The position numbers and the translations under genes were made by a program. Below the pieces are notes generated by a model, which was not told where the DNA came from, made no database searches, and saw only the letters and a list, made by a program, of their open reading frames with translations. From assembly GCA_963674955.2 (NCBI GenBank), contig CAXXKR010000001.1, positions 186,001-250,000 on the forward strand: DNA of 64,000 nt, read 5' to 3'. Below, in pieces: positions 17,795 through 26,837 of this stretch (positions within the stretch are counted from its first letter, which is position 1; every line of letters starts with the position of its first letter). The DNA comes from G963674955 sp963674955. GTDB taxonomy: Bacteria; Desulfobacterota; Desulfovibrionia; Desulfovibrionales; Desulfovibrionaceae.

Positions 17795-19399
17795 CTAAGG
17801 CCGATTGGCGTGCAAGACCTTGCTCAGAATCTCGGAAATCCGGTCCAGGTCCACGGGCTTTGTCAGGAATTCGTCCATGCCTGCGGACAGAAACCTTTCC
17901 TTGTTTCCGTCCAGGGTGTGGGCCGTGAGGGCCACGATGGGCAGATTCGGGTCGTAGTGTTCGGAGCGTTCGTCCCGGATCAGGGCCGTGGCCTCTAGGC
18001 CGTTCATCTCGGGCATCTGGATGTCCATGAACACGCAATCGTAATTGCTGACCTTGAGGGCGTTGAGCACTTCCAGGCCCGTTTCCACGCAGACCACAAC
18101 GTGTCCATTTTTTTCCATGTAGCGCTTGAAGAGTATGCGGCTGATCTTGTTGTCTTCGGCCAGCAGAATCTTGAGACCGCGCGGGGCTGAAGGGTAGTGG
18201 GCCTTGATTTTGGCGACCTTGGCCTGGTGGGCGTTCCGGTCCGCCGGAGGCCGTTTCACCCGCACCGTGAAATAGACGGAAGTTCCCTTCCCCTCTTCGC
18301 TTTCAATGCTTATGCCTCCGCCCATGATCCCGACCAGTTGGCGGGTAATGCCCAAACCCAGGCCGGAGCCCTGAAAGCGGCGGGTGAAGGTTTCGTCGAC
18401 CTGGGTGAAGGCGTCGAAAACCAGGTCGATCTTGTCGTCGGGAATTCCTATGCCCGTGTCCTCCACCGTGAACAGCAGCCCTTCGGAGGTTTCGTCGCAG
18501 GGCCAGGGCATGGGGCAGACCTCGACCGTTATCCTGCCCTTGAAGGTGAACTTAACCGCGTTGCCGATCAGGTTGTACAGAACCTGCCTGATGCGGTCCT
18601 CGTCTCCCAGATATGTTTCGGGAATGCGCTCGTCCACCTTGCAGACAAGCTCAAGACCTTTTCTTCTGGCCAGTTCGGCCAGAACGCCCGTGGTCAGGGC
18701 CATAATTTTTCTCAGGTTGAAGGGGGCGGAGGCCAGTTCAACCTTGCCCGCCTCGATGCGCGAAAAGTCCAAAACGTCGTTGACCACGGACAAGAGGCCC
18801 TTGGCCGACATGGCGGCGGTTTGGGCGAATTCCTGTTGCTCGTCATCCAGGTTGGTCTGGAGGAGCAGTTGGAGCATGCCGATGGTTCCGTTCAGGGGGG
18901 TGCGGATTTCGTGGCTCATGTTGGCCAGGAACTGGCTTTTGGCCTTGTTTGCCGCCTCTGCCGCCTCCTTGGCCATGCGCAGTTCCTTGTTGGCCCGGTT
19001 CACTTCCGTGGCATGCTCAACCATTCCGTCGAGACACAGGGGGTCGCCGTTTTCATCCCGACCGACGTGAACGTGAAGGTTGACCAACAGGGACCTGCCG
19101 TCAAAGCGAATCCATTGGGCTCCCAGGCGGTTGAAGCCTTTGTCGCGGAAAAAGCGTTCAAAGGTTTCCCTGCCGTGTTGGGCGGGACGAAAAAGTTCCT
19201 GCAGGGTGGATGTGGCTTTGATCAGCTGTTCGGAGTTTTCATAACCCAGCATGTCGGCCAAGGTCTGGTTGGCGTAAAGCAGCAACCCCTCGGGGTTTGT
19301 TCTGAAGATGCCCAGGGGGGCGTTTTCAAAAAGGGGATGGCGACCGAGATTTGCTGACGGACGTTCAGGGTCGTCAATTTTAAATTGCGGCAAAGCCAT
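17795..19399 (-). CDS. hybrid sensor histidine kinase PAS-HisKA-ATPase-REC
   Basis: 534 residues, no membrane helix. Domains in order: PAS (about 20-145, FENAPLGIFRTNPEGLLLYAN), HisKA (SQFLANMSHEIRTPLNG), HATPase (LYNLIGNAVKFT, VEDTGIGIPDD, GSGLGLG), and a C-terminal receiver with FMDIQMPEMNG and a LTAHTLDG segment. The start follows ACGGGGAGA. The 5' leader carries a GEMM-type c-di-GMP aptamer and its own promoter, so expression probably depends on c-di-GMP. No partner response regulator lies beside it; a histidine phosphotransfer protein is expected elsewhere. A ferredoxin gene lies upstream on the same strand. Confidence 0.93.
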   Translation of the reverse strand: MALPQFKIDDPERPSANLGRHPLFENAPLGIFRTNPEGLLLYANQTLADMLGYENSEQLIKATSTLQELFRPAQHGRETFERFFRDKGFNRLGAQWIRFDGRSLLVNLHVHVGRDENGDPLCLDGMVEHATEVNRANKELRMAKEAAEAANKAKSQFLANMSHEIRTPLNGTIGMLQLLLQTNLDDEQQEFAQTAAMSAKGLLSVVNDVLDFSRIEAGKVELASAPFNLRKIMALTTGVLAELARRKGLELVCKVDERIPETYLGDEDRIRQVLYNLIGNAVKFTFKGRITVEVCPMPWPCDETSEGLLFTVEDTGIGIPDDKIDLVFDAFTQVDETFTRRFQGSGLGLGITRQLVGIMGGGISIESEEGKGTSVYFTVRVKRPPADRNAHQAKVAKIKAHYPSAPRGLKILLAEDNKISRILFKRYMEKNGHVVVCVETGLEVLNALKVSNYDCVFMDIQMPEMNGLEATALIRDERSEHYDPNLPIVALTAHTLDGNKERFLSAGMDEFLTKPVDLDRISEILSKVLHANRP

Positions 19400-19491
19400 T
19401 CATTTCTCCCCGTGGCCTTTGATGCGCGGTATGCGTCAGGGACGAAAAGCCAAGGTTTGGGGGAAAGAAGCCGGAACATGGGGGGGTGTGA

Positions 19492-19568
19492 GTTGTGCAA
19501 CCCGGCTGTCTTCTTGAGACCCGTGGCTTTCCGTCCCTGTTTCGCAACAGGTTTGGCCTTTTACAAGT
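19492..19568 (-). promoter_or_regulatory. c-di-GMP-I (GEMM) riboswitch aptamer
   Basis: Read on the minus strand, the leader of the hybrid kinase shows the GEMM-I core in order: GGCCAAACC, a CCTGTT-GCGA-AACAGG hairpin with a GNRA loop, GGACGGAAAGCCACGGGTCT, and GACAGCCGGGTTGC. GTCT and AGAC pair, and TTGT/ACAA can close the outer helix. The GNRA loop, the GAAAGCCACGGG core and the terminal GCCGGGTTGC are the known conserved blocks. The expression platform is not obvious; the 90 bases to the start codon lack a T run, so control of translation is possible. Confidence 0.85.
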
Positions 19569-19571
19569 CGA

Positions 19572-19600
19572 GTACTATCCGCAGCTTGTGAAAAAGTCAA
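19572..19600 (-). promoter_or_regulatory. candidate sigma-70 promoter for the GEMM-kinase transcript
   Basis: On the minus strand TTGACT and TAGTAC are separated by exactly 17 bases and end a few bases before the aptamer, as expected for a riboswitch leader that starts with the aptamer. The -10 box is weak. Confidence 0.45.
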
Positions 19601-19633
19601 CAACTCCCCGCCGCTTCGAGGTGTTCGCGGCAA

Positions 19634-19834
19634 TCATTCGGCAACGTGCATCTGAAGAGAGATGGCCCCGAATTCGCAGGCCTCAAGGCAGGATTCGCAG
19701 GCAATGCATTCTTCCATGTACTGAGGTTCAGGGATCCCGTTTTTCATCACGTAGATTTCAAGAGGACACATGTCGACACATTCCCCGCAACCGTTGCATT
19801 TGTTGTGATCAATACTTATGGCGTAGCTTATCAT
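19634..19834 (-). CDS. 2[4Fe-4S] ferredoxin
   Basis: 66 residues. Two cluster motifs are complete: CNGCGECVDMCP near the N-terminus and CIACESCLEACEF near the C-terminus. The start follows AGGAGAAAGGGG. This is a small soluble low-potential electron carrier. It is flanked by a NarL-type regulator upstream and the GEMM-controlled kinase downstream, and is about 2 kb from the acyl-CoA dehydrogenase operon, but the promoter between it and the kinase suggests separate transcription. Confidence 0.92.
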   Translation of the reverse strand: MISYAISIDHNKCNGCGECVDMCPLEIYVMKNGIPEPQYMEECIACESCLEACEFGAISLQMHVAE

Positions 19835-19980
19835 CCCCTTTCTCCTGAAGGCATAAGCCCGAAAAGAGCGTCAACCCGTGCAGGACTTTTCCCGATTGTC
19901 GGTAGGGTTAACGCGCATGTGAAGGAGGTGTCGATAGGGGAGACTCCTAAAAATGAAAAAAAATGAACGGAACAAGAAAA

Positions 19981-20658
19981 TCAGCCAGCCCAGGTGTCAA
20001 GATCAATGAGACCGAGCTTTGCGGCGTAGCGGATCAGTTCCACTGTGCTGTTCAGTCCCAGCTTGCGCATTATGTTGGCCCTGTGGTTTTCGATTGTCTT
20101 GGGGCTGATGAACAACTTTTCCGCGGCGGCCTTGGTGTTCAGACCCTCGGCCAAAAGACGCATCACTTCCTGCTCCCTGGAGGTCAGGGCCTTGTAGGTG
20201 ACATCGCTTTGCCTGGATTCGACGTCCTTGCCGGACAGAAGCTTGTCGACGATGTCTCCGGAAATCGCCTTGTCCAGAAACATCTCGCCGGCGGCAACGG
20301 CTTCGAGTCCGGGTATGAGTTCGCCCGCAGTGGATTCCTTCACGAGATATCCCGTGGCCCCCGCCTGAAAGGCCTCGATGGCGTAGTCGGCGTTGGCGTG
20401 CATGCTGACCACCATGAACTTGGTTTCGGGAAGAACCTTTTGAAGCTCGCGGATGAGCTGGATTCCGTTTTTCTGGGGCATGGAAATGTCCACCAGCATG
20501 ATGTCCGGCTGGTGCTCCTTTGCCGCCTTTATTCCGGCAATGCCGTCTCCTGCTTCGGCGATAATCGCAAAACGAGAATTGCGGCTGATAATTGTCTTCA
20601 GCCCCTCCCTGAAAACGGGATGGTCGTCAACAATTATCAGACTTATCTCATCGCTCAT
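19981..20658 (-). CDS. NarL/FixJ-type response regulator
   Basis: 225 residues. N-terminal receiver with acidic pocket DDHPVF and phosphoacceptor Asp in MLVDISMP, followed by a LuxR-type helix-turn-helix (KALTSREQEVMRLLAEGLNTK, ISPKTIENHRANIMRKLG). It should bind DNA as a dimer once phosphorylated. It is translationally coupled to the HisKA_3 kinase before it (ATGA overlap at 20655-20658), so this kinase is its natural partner. Confidence 0.92.
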   Translation of the reverse strand: MSDEISLIIVDDHPVFREGLKTIISRNSRFAIIAEAGDGIAGIKAAKEHQPDIMLVDISMPQKNGIQLIRELQKVLPETKFMVVSMHANADYAIEAFQAGATGYLVKESTAGELIPGLEAVAAGEMFLDKAISGDIVDKLLSGKDVESRQSDVTYKALTSREQEVMRLLAEGLNTKAAAEKLFISPKTIENHRANIMRKLGLNSTVELIRYAAKLGLIDLDTWAG

Positions 20659-22682
20659 TCGCTGTCCCCCGGTTGATTGAGTGGGTGTCGAGCCGCAGGT
20701 TTTGAAAGGGAATTTTGGGCGGCTTTGTCAACTGGCAATTCAACTAGAATTTTAGTCCCTTTTCCGGTTTGGGAGTGTATCATCAAAGTCCCGTGCATCA
20801 GCGCGGCCCTTTCTTCCATGCCGCTCAGCCCCAGTCGATTGTCGGTCAACGCTTCAGTCTTTCGCTTTTCCACATCAAAACCTCGGCCGTTGTCCTCAAT
20901 GCGGACAATGAGATGCGGATGGCTGGCCACCAGCCGCACTGTCGCCCTGCTTGCCCCGGAATGTTTGGCAATATTATTCAGGCTCTCTTGTATTATCCTG
21001 TAAATATTGATTTTAAAGGAGTAATCAAGGGAAAGATCATTAATTCCGGCCGCCGTAAAATCTATAACCAATTTCCTGTTGTGCGTAAAGTCCCGGCAAA
21101 GTCGGGAGATTACAGTTTCAAGAGTCAGTTGATCCAGTCCCGGCGGATGGAGTCCTTTGGTCAGTTCACGCAGGGAGGAAATTGCCTTTTGAGTCAAGTT
21201 CGACATTGAAATGCGCAATTTTTCCTGCCCGTCATCTTCACAGCCCTTGAACATGGCGTCGATGCCCAGCTTAAGGGATGAAAGATGCTGCGCAACATTG
21301 TCGTGCAGATCAAGGGCCAGGCTGCGTCTTTCCTGTTCCTGCACCTTGATCAGCTCCCAGCTCAGGGCGCGGACCCTTTCCTTGGCCTGCTGCAATTCGC
21401 GTGTCCTTTGCTCCACCCTTTGCTCCAGTTCGTTGCGGGCGCAGCGCACCTCCTCTTCGGCTTTCCAGCGCTCAGTAACGTCCACGCCGATGGCCCAGGA
21501 TTTCCAGCCGGGTATGGGGAATTTTGTTGACATGTTGGACCATGAAACGCGTCTGATCTCGCCGTCTTTTCGGGTCAGGTTCATTTCCCAGTTGCTGAAT
21601 TCGTCTCCGCGGCTGGACCATTCCCGCAGCAGTTCGCTTCGATAGGCTGAATCGGGATACAGCTTTTCAAGGATCGTGTCGCTGCTCACCATTTCCCTGG
21701 CCGAGTATCCCGTAACGATTTCACACTGCCTGTTCCAGACCAGCAGTCTGTCGTCCTCGCCAAATGCGTCCAGCATGACCGGCATGTTTTGGATCACACG
21801 TCGCAGGCGGTCCTCGCTTTCTCTCAGTTTTTCCCTGGAAGCTCTTTGCAGGGCGATGTCCTGCAGGGTTCCCCGCATTTTTTGGCATTTGTTGTTCTTG
21901 AAGACCGCTTCTCCGGTAATCCTGAACCAGCGCCTGTTGCCCTTGGCCGTGACCAGTTCCGATTCCAGGGAAAACGACTTGCCCTTTTCAAGCATGTCGC
22001 GCAGGGCCTTTTTGACGGTGGGTTTCGAATCTTCGGTAAAGCGATCCATGCATTCGTCCAGGGACAGGGGCAGGCCCGATTCCATCTCAACCAGGTTGAA
22101 GATTTCGGAGGTCCATTCCATTAGGCCGGTATTCACGTCGGCCTCCCATCCTCCGACCTTGGCGATTTTGCCCATGCGGCTGAGGATGAATTCGTTTTTT
22201 CTGAGAGCCTTTTCCGAAGCCACCCTGTCCGTCATGTCGCTGATGATGGCCACTCGCACGCGTTTTCCGTCGTATTCGGCGAAACTGCCGCGGGCCTCCA
22301 CGGGGAAGACGCTTCCATCCTTGCGCTGGCCAAGGGACGTATAGGGTTTTTCACTTGTCGTCAGGCTTATCTGCCTCACGAAGTCGCGATGTTCCTGGGC
22401 CACTGTGAGAGCGACCGTGTCCTTGCCCAGAATATCCTTGGGCTCATAGCCGAACATTTCGTAGAAGCGGGGATTTGCGTAAATCAGAGTAGTGCCGTCA
22501 AGGTAGACGACTCCATCGTGGTACAGGTCCGAAAGAAGCTTGTTGGCGGCCAGACAATTTTCAAGACTTTCCAGGATTCGGGCGTATCTGTCCGGGCGTG
22601 GCTCAAGGTTTTCGGTCCGCTTTGCGGTCGATCCCCCAATCGGAAAAAATCCATTGTCGTGAGTCGCTTTTTTTCGAGGCAT
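20655..22682 (-). CDS. multi-PAS histidine kinase of the NarX/DegS (HisKA_3) type
   Basis: 675 residues, no obvious membrane helix. Several PAS domains fill the N-terminal ~430 residues (for example FYEMFGYEPKDILGKD and a third around 330-420). A coiled-coil linker leads to the HisKA_3 box ERRSLALDLHDNVAQHLSSL with the phosphoacceptor His. The C-terminal ATPase has IIQESLNNIAKHS and NRLGLSGMEERA. It overlaps the response regulator start by 4 bases, so the two form one two-component system. Ligand or redox cue unknown. Confidence 0.92.
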   Translation of the reverse strand: MPRKKATHDNGFFPIGGSTAKRTENLEPRPDRYARILESLENCLAANKLLSDLYHDGVVYLDGTTLIYANPRFYEMFGYEPKDILGKDTVALTVAQEHRDFVRQISLTTSEKPYTSLGQRKDGSVFPVEARGSFAEYDGKRVRVAIISDMTDRVASEKALRKNEFILSRMGKIAKVGGWEADVNTGLMEWTSEIFNLVEMESGLPLSLDECMDRFTEDSKPTVKKALRDMLEKGKSFSLESELVTAKGNRRWFRITGEAVFKNNKCQKMRGTLQDIALQRASREKLRESEDRLRRVIQNMPVMLDAFGEDDRLLVWNRQCEIVTGYSAREMVSSDTILEKLYPDSAYRSELLREWSSRGDEFSNWEMNLTRKDGEIRRVSWSNMSTKFPIPGWKSWAIGVDVTERWKAEEEVRCARNELEQRVEQRTRELQQAKERVRALSWELIKVQEQERRSLALDLHDNVAQHLSSLKLGIDAMFKGCEDDGQEKLRISMSNLTQKAISSLRELTKGLHPPGLDQLTLETVISRLCRDFTHNRKLVIDFTAAGINDLSLDYSFKINIYRIIQESLNNIAKHSGASRATVRLVASHPHLIVRIEDNGRGFDVEKRKTEALTDNRLGLSGMEERAALMHGTLMIHSQTGKGTKILVELPVDKAAQNSLSKPAARHPLNQPGDSE

Positions 22683-22854
22683 ATAAAAGGCCGCATCAAA
22701 TTAACGTGTTCAAATTAACGGTTGGCTTGTCACTACCCTTGTTCTTGGAAAAACTAAAGGGCTGTCTCCAGATGAAAAAGCGGGCACGGGAACAGAGCGT
22801 CTATGCGACGTTGTCAGCCGGAGCAAAAGTCCGGAATGCAAGAAGCCGCAAGGC

Positions 22855-24114
22855 TCATTTTTCGACCAAGCGCGAAAGAAGCCACCAGAACGCCTTGCCC
22901 TTCATGTAGCAGTTGAAGCAGTGGGAGTGGGCGCAGTGTTCGCAGGGCGGGCATTCATGGGTCTTGCACCATTGTTTGCACCACTCGCAGGCATCGGAGG
23001 CGTTGGCCTGGTATTTCCCGGAAGGGTCGTAGGACTCGATGTCGGCAAAATCGAAAAGAATCTTGTTGTTTTTGACGCACCAATCCCTGATCCGCTGATT
23101 GTTTTTCTTGAGGGTCGAGGCGGCGCGCTTGTCCAGGTGGCCGGTCATGTATACGAAGGCAATCTTCGGATAGTCCTTTTCCAGTTCGTCCATTGCCTCC
23201 AGATACTTGTCTATACCCCTGGAATTGTTGTCGGACACTCCTCCGCACCAGGACCAGACCACGAGATTTATGCCGTTGCCGTCCTTTCCCAACCTGTCCC
23301 TCGTTTCTTCGGCCCAATCCAGGTCGCCCTTGTGGCCCAGGTCGCCATCTGTTTCCTCCAAACGCAGGGATCTGAAATCGTAAACCGGGGATTGAAGCAT
23401 TCTCATGCCGTCCACCAGCTGGCTGCCGTGGGACGTATGTCCGTAATATATCTTCAAGGATTCAATGGCCTTTTTGATCGATTGTTCGGGAATCGCGGAA
23501 AATTGTCCGACGACCTTGTGGTCGGCCACAAGGCCTTTGGCGAGCATGGGCGCGGACAGTGTTTCAGCCTTCCGGGGTTCTGTTTGGGTCTGAGCCGTGG
23601 GCGGTTCGGCGGCAGGCTGGGCCTGGGCGAGCCGAGGCTGTGTCGAGGACTTGTCCTGAGAGGCGTCGCCGCCGACATACTGGTTGTTTTTCCACGTTCC
23701 GCTTTGGACCGTTCCGTCCGCGTGGGTATATGTTCCCTGGCCGTTCATCTGCCAGTCCTTGAACTCGCCCTGGTAGGTGTCGCCGTTGGCGTATTTATAA
23801 GTGCCCTTGACCATGTCGCTGTTGCCGAACTCGCCCTCGAAAACGTCTCCGTCGGACATGGTGTACACGCCGTGGCCATGCATCTCCCAACTCTTGAATT
23901 CCCCGACATAAACTTCGCCGTTGGAAAAGGTGAGGGTCCCCTTTCCGGTCAGGTCGTAGTTCTTGAATTCGCCCTCATACCGGTTGCCGTTGTCCCAGAC
24001 GTAGGTTCCCTGCCATTTGCACAGGCCGTTGACGCAACCTTCCTTGCACAGGCCGGTGCCGGGAAAGAGGGTAAGGGCAAGAAGGCAGAGTATCGTGACA
24101 AACTTGGTTTTCAT
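22855..24114 (-). CDS. exported MORN-repeat protein with a Cys-rich tail
   Basis: Start chosen at 24114 behind GGAG; a signal peptide (KFVTILCLLALTLFPGTGLC) follows. 419 residues. Residues about 30-140 hold five or so MORN repeats (YVWDNGNRYEGEFKNYDL, YVGEFKSWEMHGHGVYTM and relatives), then a Pro/Ala linker. The second half, from about 190, has the segment IYYGHTSHGSQLVDGMRML and YMTGHLD and may be an SGNH-like hydrolase domain, which I cannot confirm. The last ~55 residues carry eight Cys and several His in CxxC-like spacing. Function unknown. Confidence 0.75.
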   Translation of the reverse strand: MKTKFVTILCLLALTLFPGTGLCKEGCVNGLCKWQGTYVWDNGNRYEGEFKNYDLTGKGTLTFSNGEVYVGEFKSWEMHGHGVYTMSDGDVFEGEFGNSDMVKGTYKYANGDTYQGEFKDWQMNGQGTYTHADGTVQSGTWKNNQYVGGDASQDKSSTQPRLAQAQPAAEPPTAQTQTEPRKAETLSAPMLAKGLVADHKVVGQFSAIPEQSIKKAIESLKIYYGHTSHGSQLVDGMRMLQSPVYDFRSLRLEETDGDLGHKGDLDWAEETRDRLGKDGNGINLVVWSWCGGVSDNNSRGIDKYLEAMDELEKDYPKIAFVYMTGHLDKRAASTLKKNNQRIRDWCVKNNKILFDFADIESYDPSGKYQANASDACEWCKQWCKTHECPPCEHCAHSHCFNCYMKGKAFWWLLSRLVEK

Positions 24115-24266
24115 GGCGTACTCCATAAAGGTTTTGCTGTATGCTTAGCACCCCGTGGGTGGTTATGCAATATCGAGCAATGAAATTATGGAGTCATGTG
24201 CAAGGGGCCGTGATTGCTTTCAGGGTTGTGTTGCAGCGAGGGAATCCATTTAGGACGGGACAAATT

Positions 24267-24303
24267 TTAAAAAAAGGCCTCCGCGATAAACACGGAGGCC
24301 TTT
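24267..24303 (-). terminator. intrinsic terminator after squalene-hopene cyclase
   Basis: On the minus strand AAAGGCCTCCG pairs with CGGAGGCCTTT across a TGTTTATCG loop and is followed by a run of seven T. Confidence 0.88.
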
Positions 24304-24325
24304 GATTCGTAGCGGTGCAACCTGT

Positions 24326-26440
24326 TTAGTGAGCCTTGTCCAGGACGGGCAGGCGCAGCCCCTTGGGGGAATCGAGCCGCATGGCGTCCTGCATGGTGGG
24401 TTCGCCACGCTTGAGCCTGCGGTAGGAACCCAGGGCCCAGAGCGGGAAGTATTGGGAATAGCCGTGGTAGAGCAAATAAAAGACCTTGGGGAAGCCTGTG
24501 CCCGTATAGAGCTTCTCTTCCCAGGCCCCATCCTCGTCCTGTTGGTTGAGCAGGTAGCGGACGCCGAGGGTGACCGCGGCGCTGTCCACCTCGTTTGCCG
24601 CGAGAAGGCCCAGCAGACTCCAGGCCGTCTGGGAGGGAGTGCTTTGGCCCATTCCGGCCAATGACGGGTCGTTGTAGGTGTAGCAGGTTTCGCCCCATCC
24701 GCCGTCTTCGTTCTGGACGGTCTTTAGCCAGTCCACGGCCTTGCGCAGGTAAGGGGCGTTCATGTCTTCCCCGACCTGGCGCAGTCCGGCCAGAACGGAC
24801 CATGTGCCGTAAATGTAGTTGACGCCCCAACGTCCGAACCAGCCCCCGAAGTCTTCCTGTTCCCTTTTGAGAAACTCGATGGCGCGGGCGATGGGCGGAA
24901 AGCTCCTGTCAAAGCCCGACACTCCCAGAAGCTCGATGCAGCGGGCGGTCACGTCGGAAGTGGGCGGGTCCAGCAGCGCCCCGTGATCGGCAAAGGGGAT
25001 GTGGTTCAGGTAGTAGTAGTGGTTGTCGATGTCAAAAGCGGCCCACCCGCCGTTGGTGCACTGCATTCCCAGCACCCAGTTCAGGGCGCAGTCCATTTTT
25101 TTCTTGTATTCGGCGTTCTCATGGGCTTTTGAACGATAGAGGGCCATGAGAACCATTGCCGTGTCGTCAAGGTCCGGATACTGGGCGTTCTCGAATTGGA
25201 AGGCCCATCCGCCGCCCTCAAGCCCGGGCGCTCTTTCCACCCAGTCGCCTTTTATGAATATCTGGTTGTCGAAAAGCCACTGGTGGCACTTCTTGACCGA
25301 ATCGTGGTCGGGGTCAAGTCCGCCTTCCATAAGGGCCGAAAGGGTCAGGCAGGTGTCCCAGATGGGCGAGAGGCAGGGTTGGAAAAATGTGTGGTCGCCA
25401 GCGAAAGCCGCGCTCTGCACCGGCGGGGAATCAAGCTCCGGTGCGGCCGAGATATGGCCGCCGGATGAGAAGGACGGGCCGGGATCGGGCAGGCGCACCG
25501 ATGTGTCGAAGCGGTTGATGAGCAAATCCTCAACGGCTTGAAAGCCCCTGGCGTAATCCTGGTCGCTCATGTCGTAGCCCAGGAGCTTCAGAGCCATGAC
25601 GGCGTTGGCCATTGCGGGAAAGATGGCCCCGATCCCGCCGGAACCCTGCATGTGGGCCCTCATCCATTCTTCCGCCCTTTTCAGGGCCTTGTTGTGAATG
25701 AAATCCGGGATCAGGCCGCATGTTTTCTTCATCACCCTGTCCGCAATCAGGAAAAAGCCCTTGAGCAGGTGCAGGGACTTGAATTTGTCAAGGTTGCGCA
25801 GTTCCTCGGGCGGCGATGTGAAGAGCTCCGGGATGGCCTCTTCGGGCCGAAGCCTGCACACCGGTCGTTTCGCGTAAACTATGAGCAGGGGCACGATCAC
25901 GGTCCGGGACCAATAGGAGACTTTGGAGAGGTGAAAGAAGAACCACCTGGGCAAGAGCATTATCTCAATGGGCATGGCCGGCGGGGTGTGCCAGGGGACC
26001 TGACCGAAGGTCGCCAGCGTGATGCGCGTGAAGACGTTGGCCTTTGCGGCTCCGCCCAGGCTCAGAATGGCCTGCCGGGCCTTGGCCATGTGCGGGGCTT
26101 CGGGTTTGTCGCCCAGCATCTTCAGGGCCATGTAGGCCTTGACCGAGGAACTGATGTTGGTGATGCCGTCCACGTCGTAAAGGGGCCAGCCGCCGTCGGC
26201 CAGCTGCTTGCTGAGAATGTAGGAGCGCAGGCGTTTTTTCTGGTCCTTGCCGAGCTCAACTCCCAAAAAACGTTGCAACATCACATATTCGGACGGAATG
26301 GTCACGTCGGCTTCAAGCTCAAAGACCCAGTAGCCTTCGCTGCTTTGCAGGGAAAGAAAGCGGTCTCTGGTTTTGCGGACGGCGTTTCCCGGCTGGGTAT
26401 GGGCCAGGAAGGAAGCTTTTTTTCGGTTTGCGGTGCTCAT
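24326..26440 (-). CDS. shc: squalene-hopene cyclase
   Basis: 704 residues, the normal length is about 630-720. The catalytic acid motif is present as DLDDTA, followed by several QW-type repeats (GVNYIYGTWSVLAGL, VQNEDGGWGETCYTY, QQDEDGAWEE). It cyclises squalene to hopene/hopanol at the inner membrane, so this organism probably makes hopanoids. No other hopanoid gene (hpnF/H or squalene synthase) is in this window, and the MORN gene next door is an unlikely partner. A terminator follows. Confidence 0.95.
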   Translation of the reverse strand: MSTANRKKASFLAHTQPGNAVRKTRDRFLSLQSSEGYWVFELEADVTIPSEYVMLQRFLGVELGKDQKKRLRSYILSKQLADGGWPLYDVDGITNISSSVKAYMALKMLGDKPEAPHMAKARQAILSLGGAAKANVFTRITLATFGQVPWHTPPAMPIEIMLLPRWFFFHLSKVSYWSRTVIVPLLIVYAKRPVCRLRPEEAIPELFTSPPEELRNLDKFKSLHLLKGFFLIADRVMKKTCGLIPDFIHNKALKRAEEWMRAHMQGSGGIGAIFPAMANAVMALKLLGYDMSDQDYARGFQAVEDLLINRFDTSVRLPDPGPSFSSGGHISAAPELDSPPVQSAAFAGDHTFFQPCLSPIWDTCLTLSALMEGGLDPDHDSVKKCHQWLFDNQIFIKGDWVERAPGLEGGGWAFQFENAQYPDLDDTAMVLMALYRSKAHENAEYKKKMDCALNWVLGMQCTNGGWAAFDIDNHYYYLNHIPFADHGALLDPPTSDVTARCIELLGVSGFDRSFPPIARAIEFLKREQEDFGGWFGRWGVNYIYGTWSVLAGLRQVGEDMNAPYLRKAVDWLKTVQNEDGGWGETCYTYNDPSLAGMGQSTPSQTAWSLLGLLAANEVDSAAVTLGVRYLLNQQDEDGAWEEKLYTGTGFPKVFYLLYHGYSQYFPLWALGSYRRLKRGEPTMQDAMRLDSPKGLRLPVLDKAH

Positions 26441-26803
26441 TTTTAAATCCCCGTCGCCGGATCAATCCTCACATAAATGTTCTGGAGGACCGTCATCCCG
26501 GTCAAGGCTCCGTATTTTAATTAAAACAGTTCGTTCACGGAAGAAAGGAGCCTTAGCATTGCCAAGTCCGGCTGTCCAGAATTTGTGTTGTTTCCGAACC
26601 GATAGACCTTCAATAATATATCGTTTGCACGATGCAGGCCTCTTGTCAACATACTGAGAGTAAGGGTTGGCTTGGCGCCGCATTTGCCGGTAACCTCGTG
26701 GCCTTTTGATGTTTGCTCCAGAAAATATTTTCGCCAACACTTTGTTTTACTGTTATAAAACGCGTATTATGTTTTTTGATGCCAATTGAACAGTCATTTA
26801 AAA
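26441..26803. other. intergenic stretch with a possible degenerate aptamer
   Basis: 363 bases between the divergent shc gene and the promoter of the TPR gene. Minus-strand bases about 26560-26650 resemble a decayed GEMM aptamer (see findings). Otherwise no gene or repeat was recognised. Confidence 0.4.
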
Positions 26804-26832
26804 TTGACAAGGGGTCGGGCCGGGATTATGAA
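26804..26832 (+). promoter_or_regulatory. sigma-70-type promoter for the riboswitch-TPR transcript
   Basis: TTGACA and TATGAA are separated by exactly 17 bases. The start of the aptamer follows within about 10 bases of the -10 box, so the transcript would begin at the riboswitch. Confidence 0.65.
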
Positions 26833-26837
26833 GTTAA

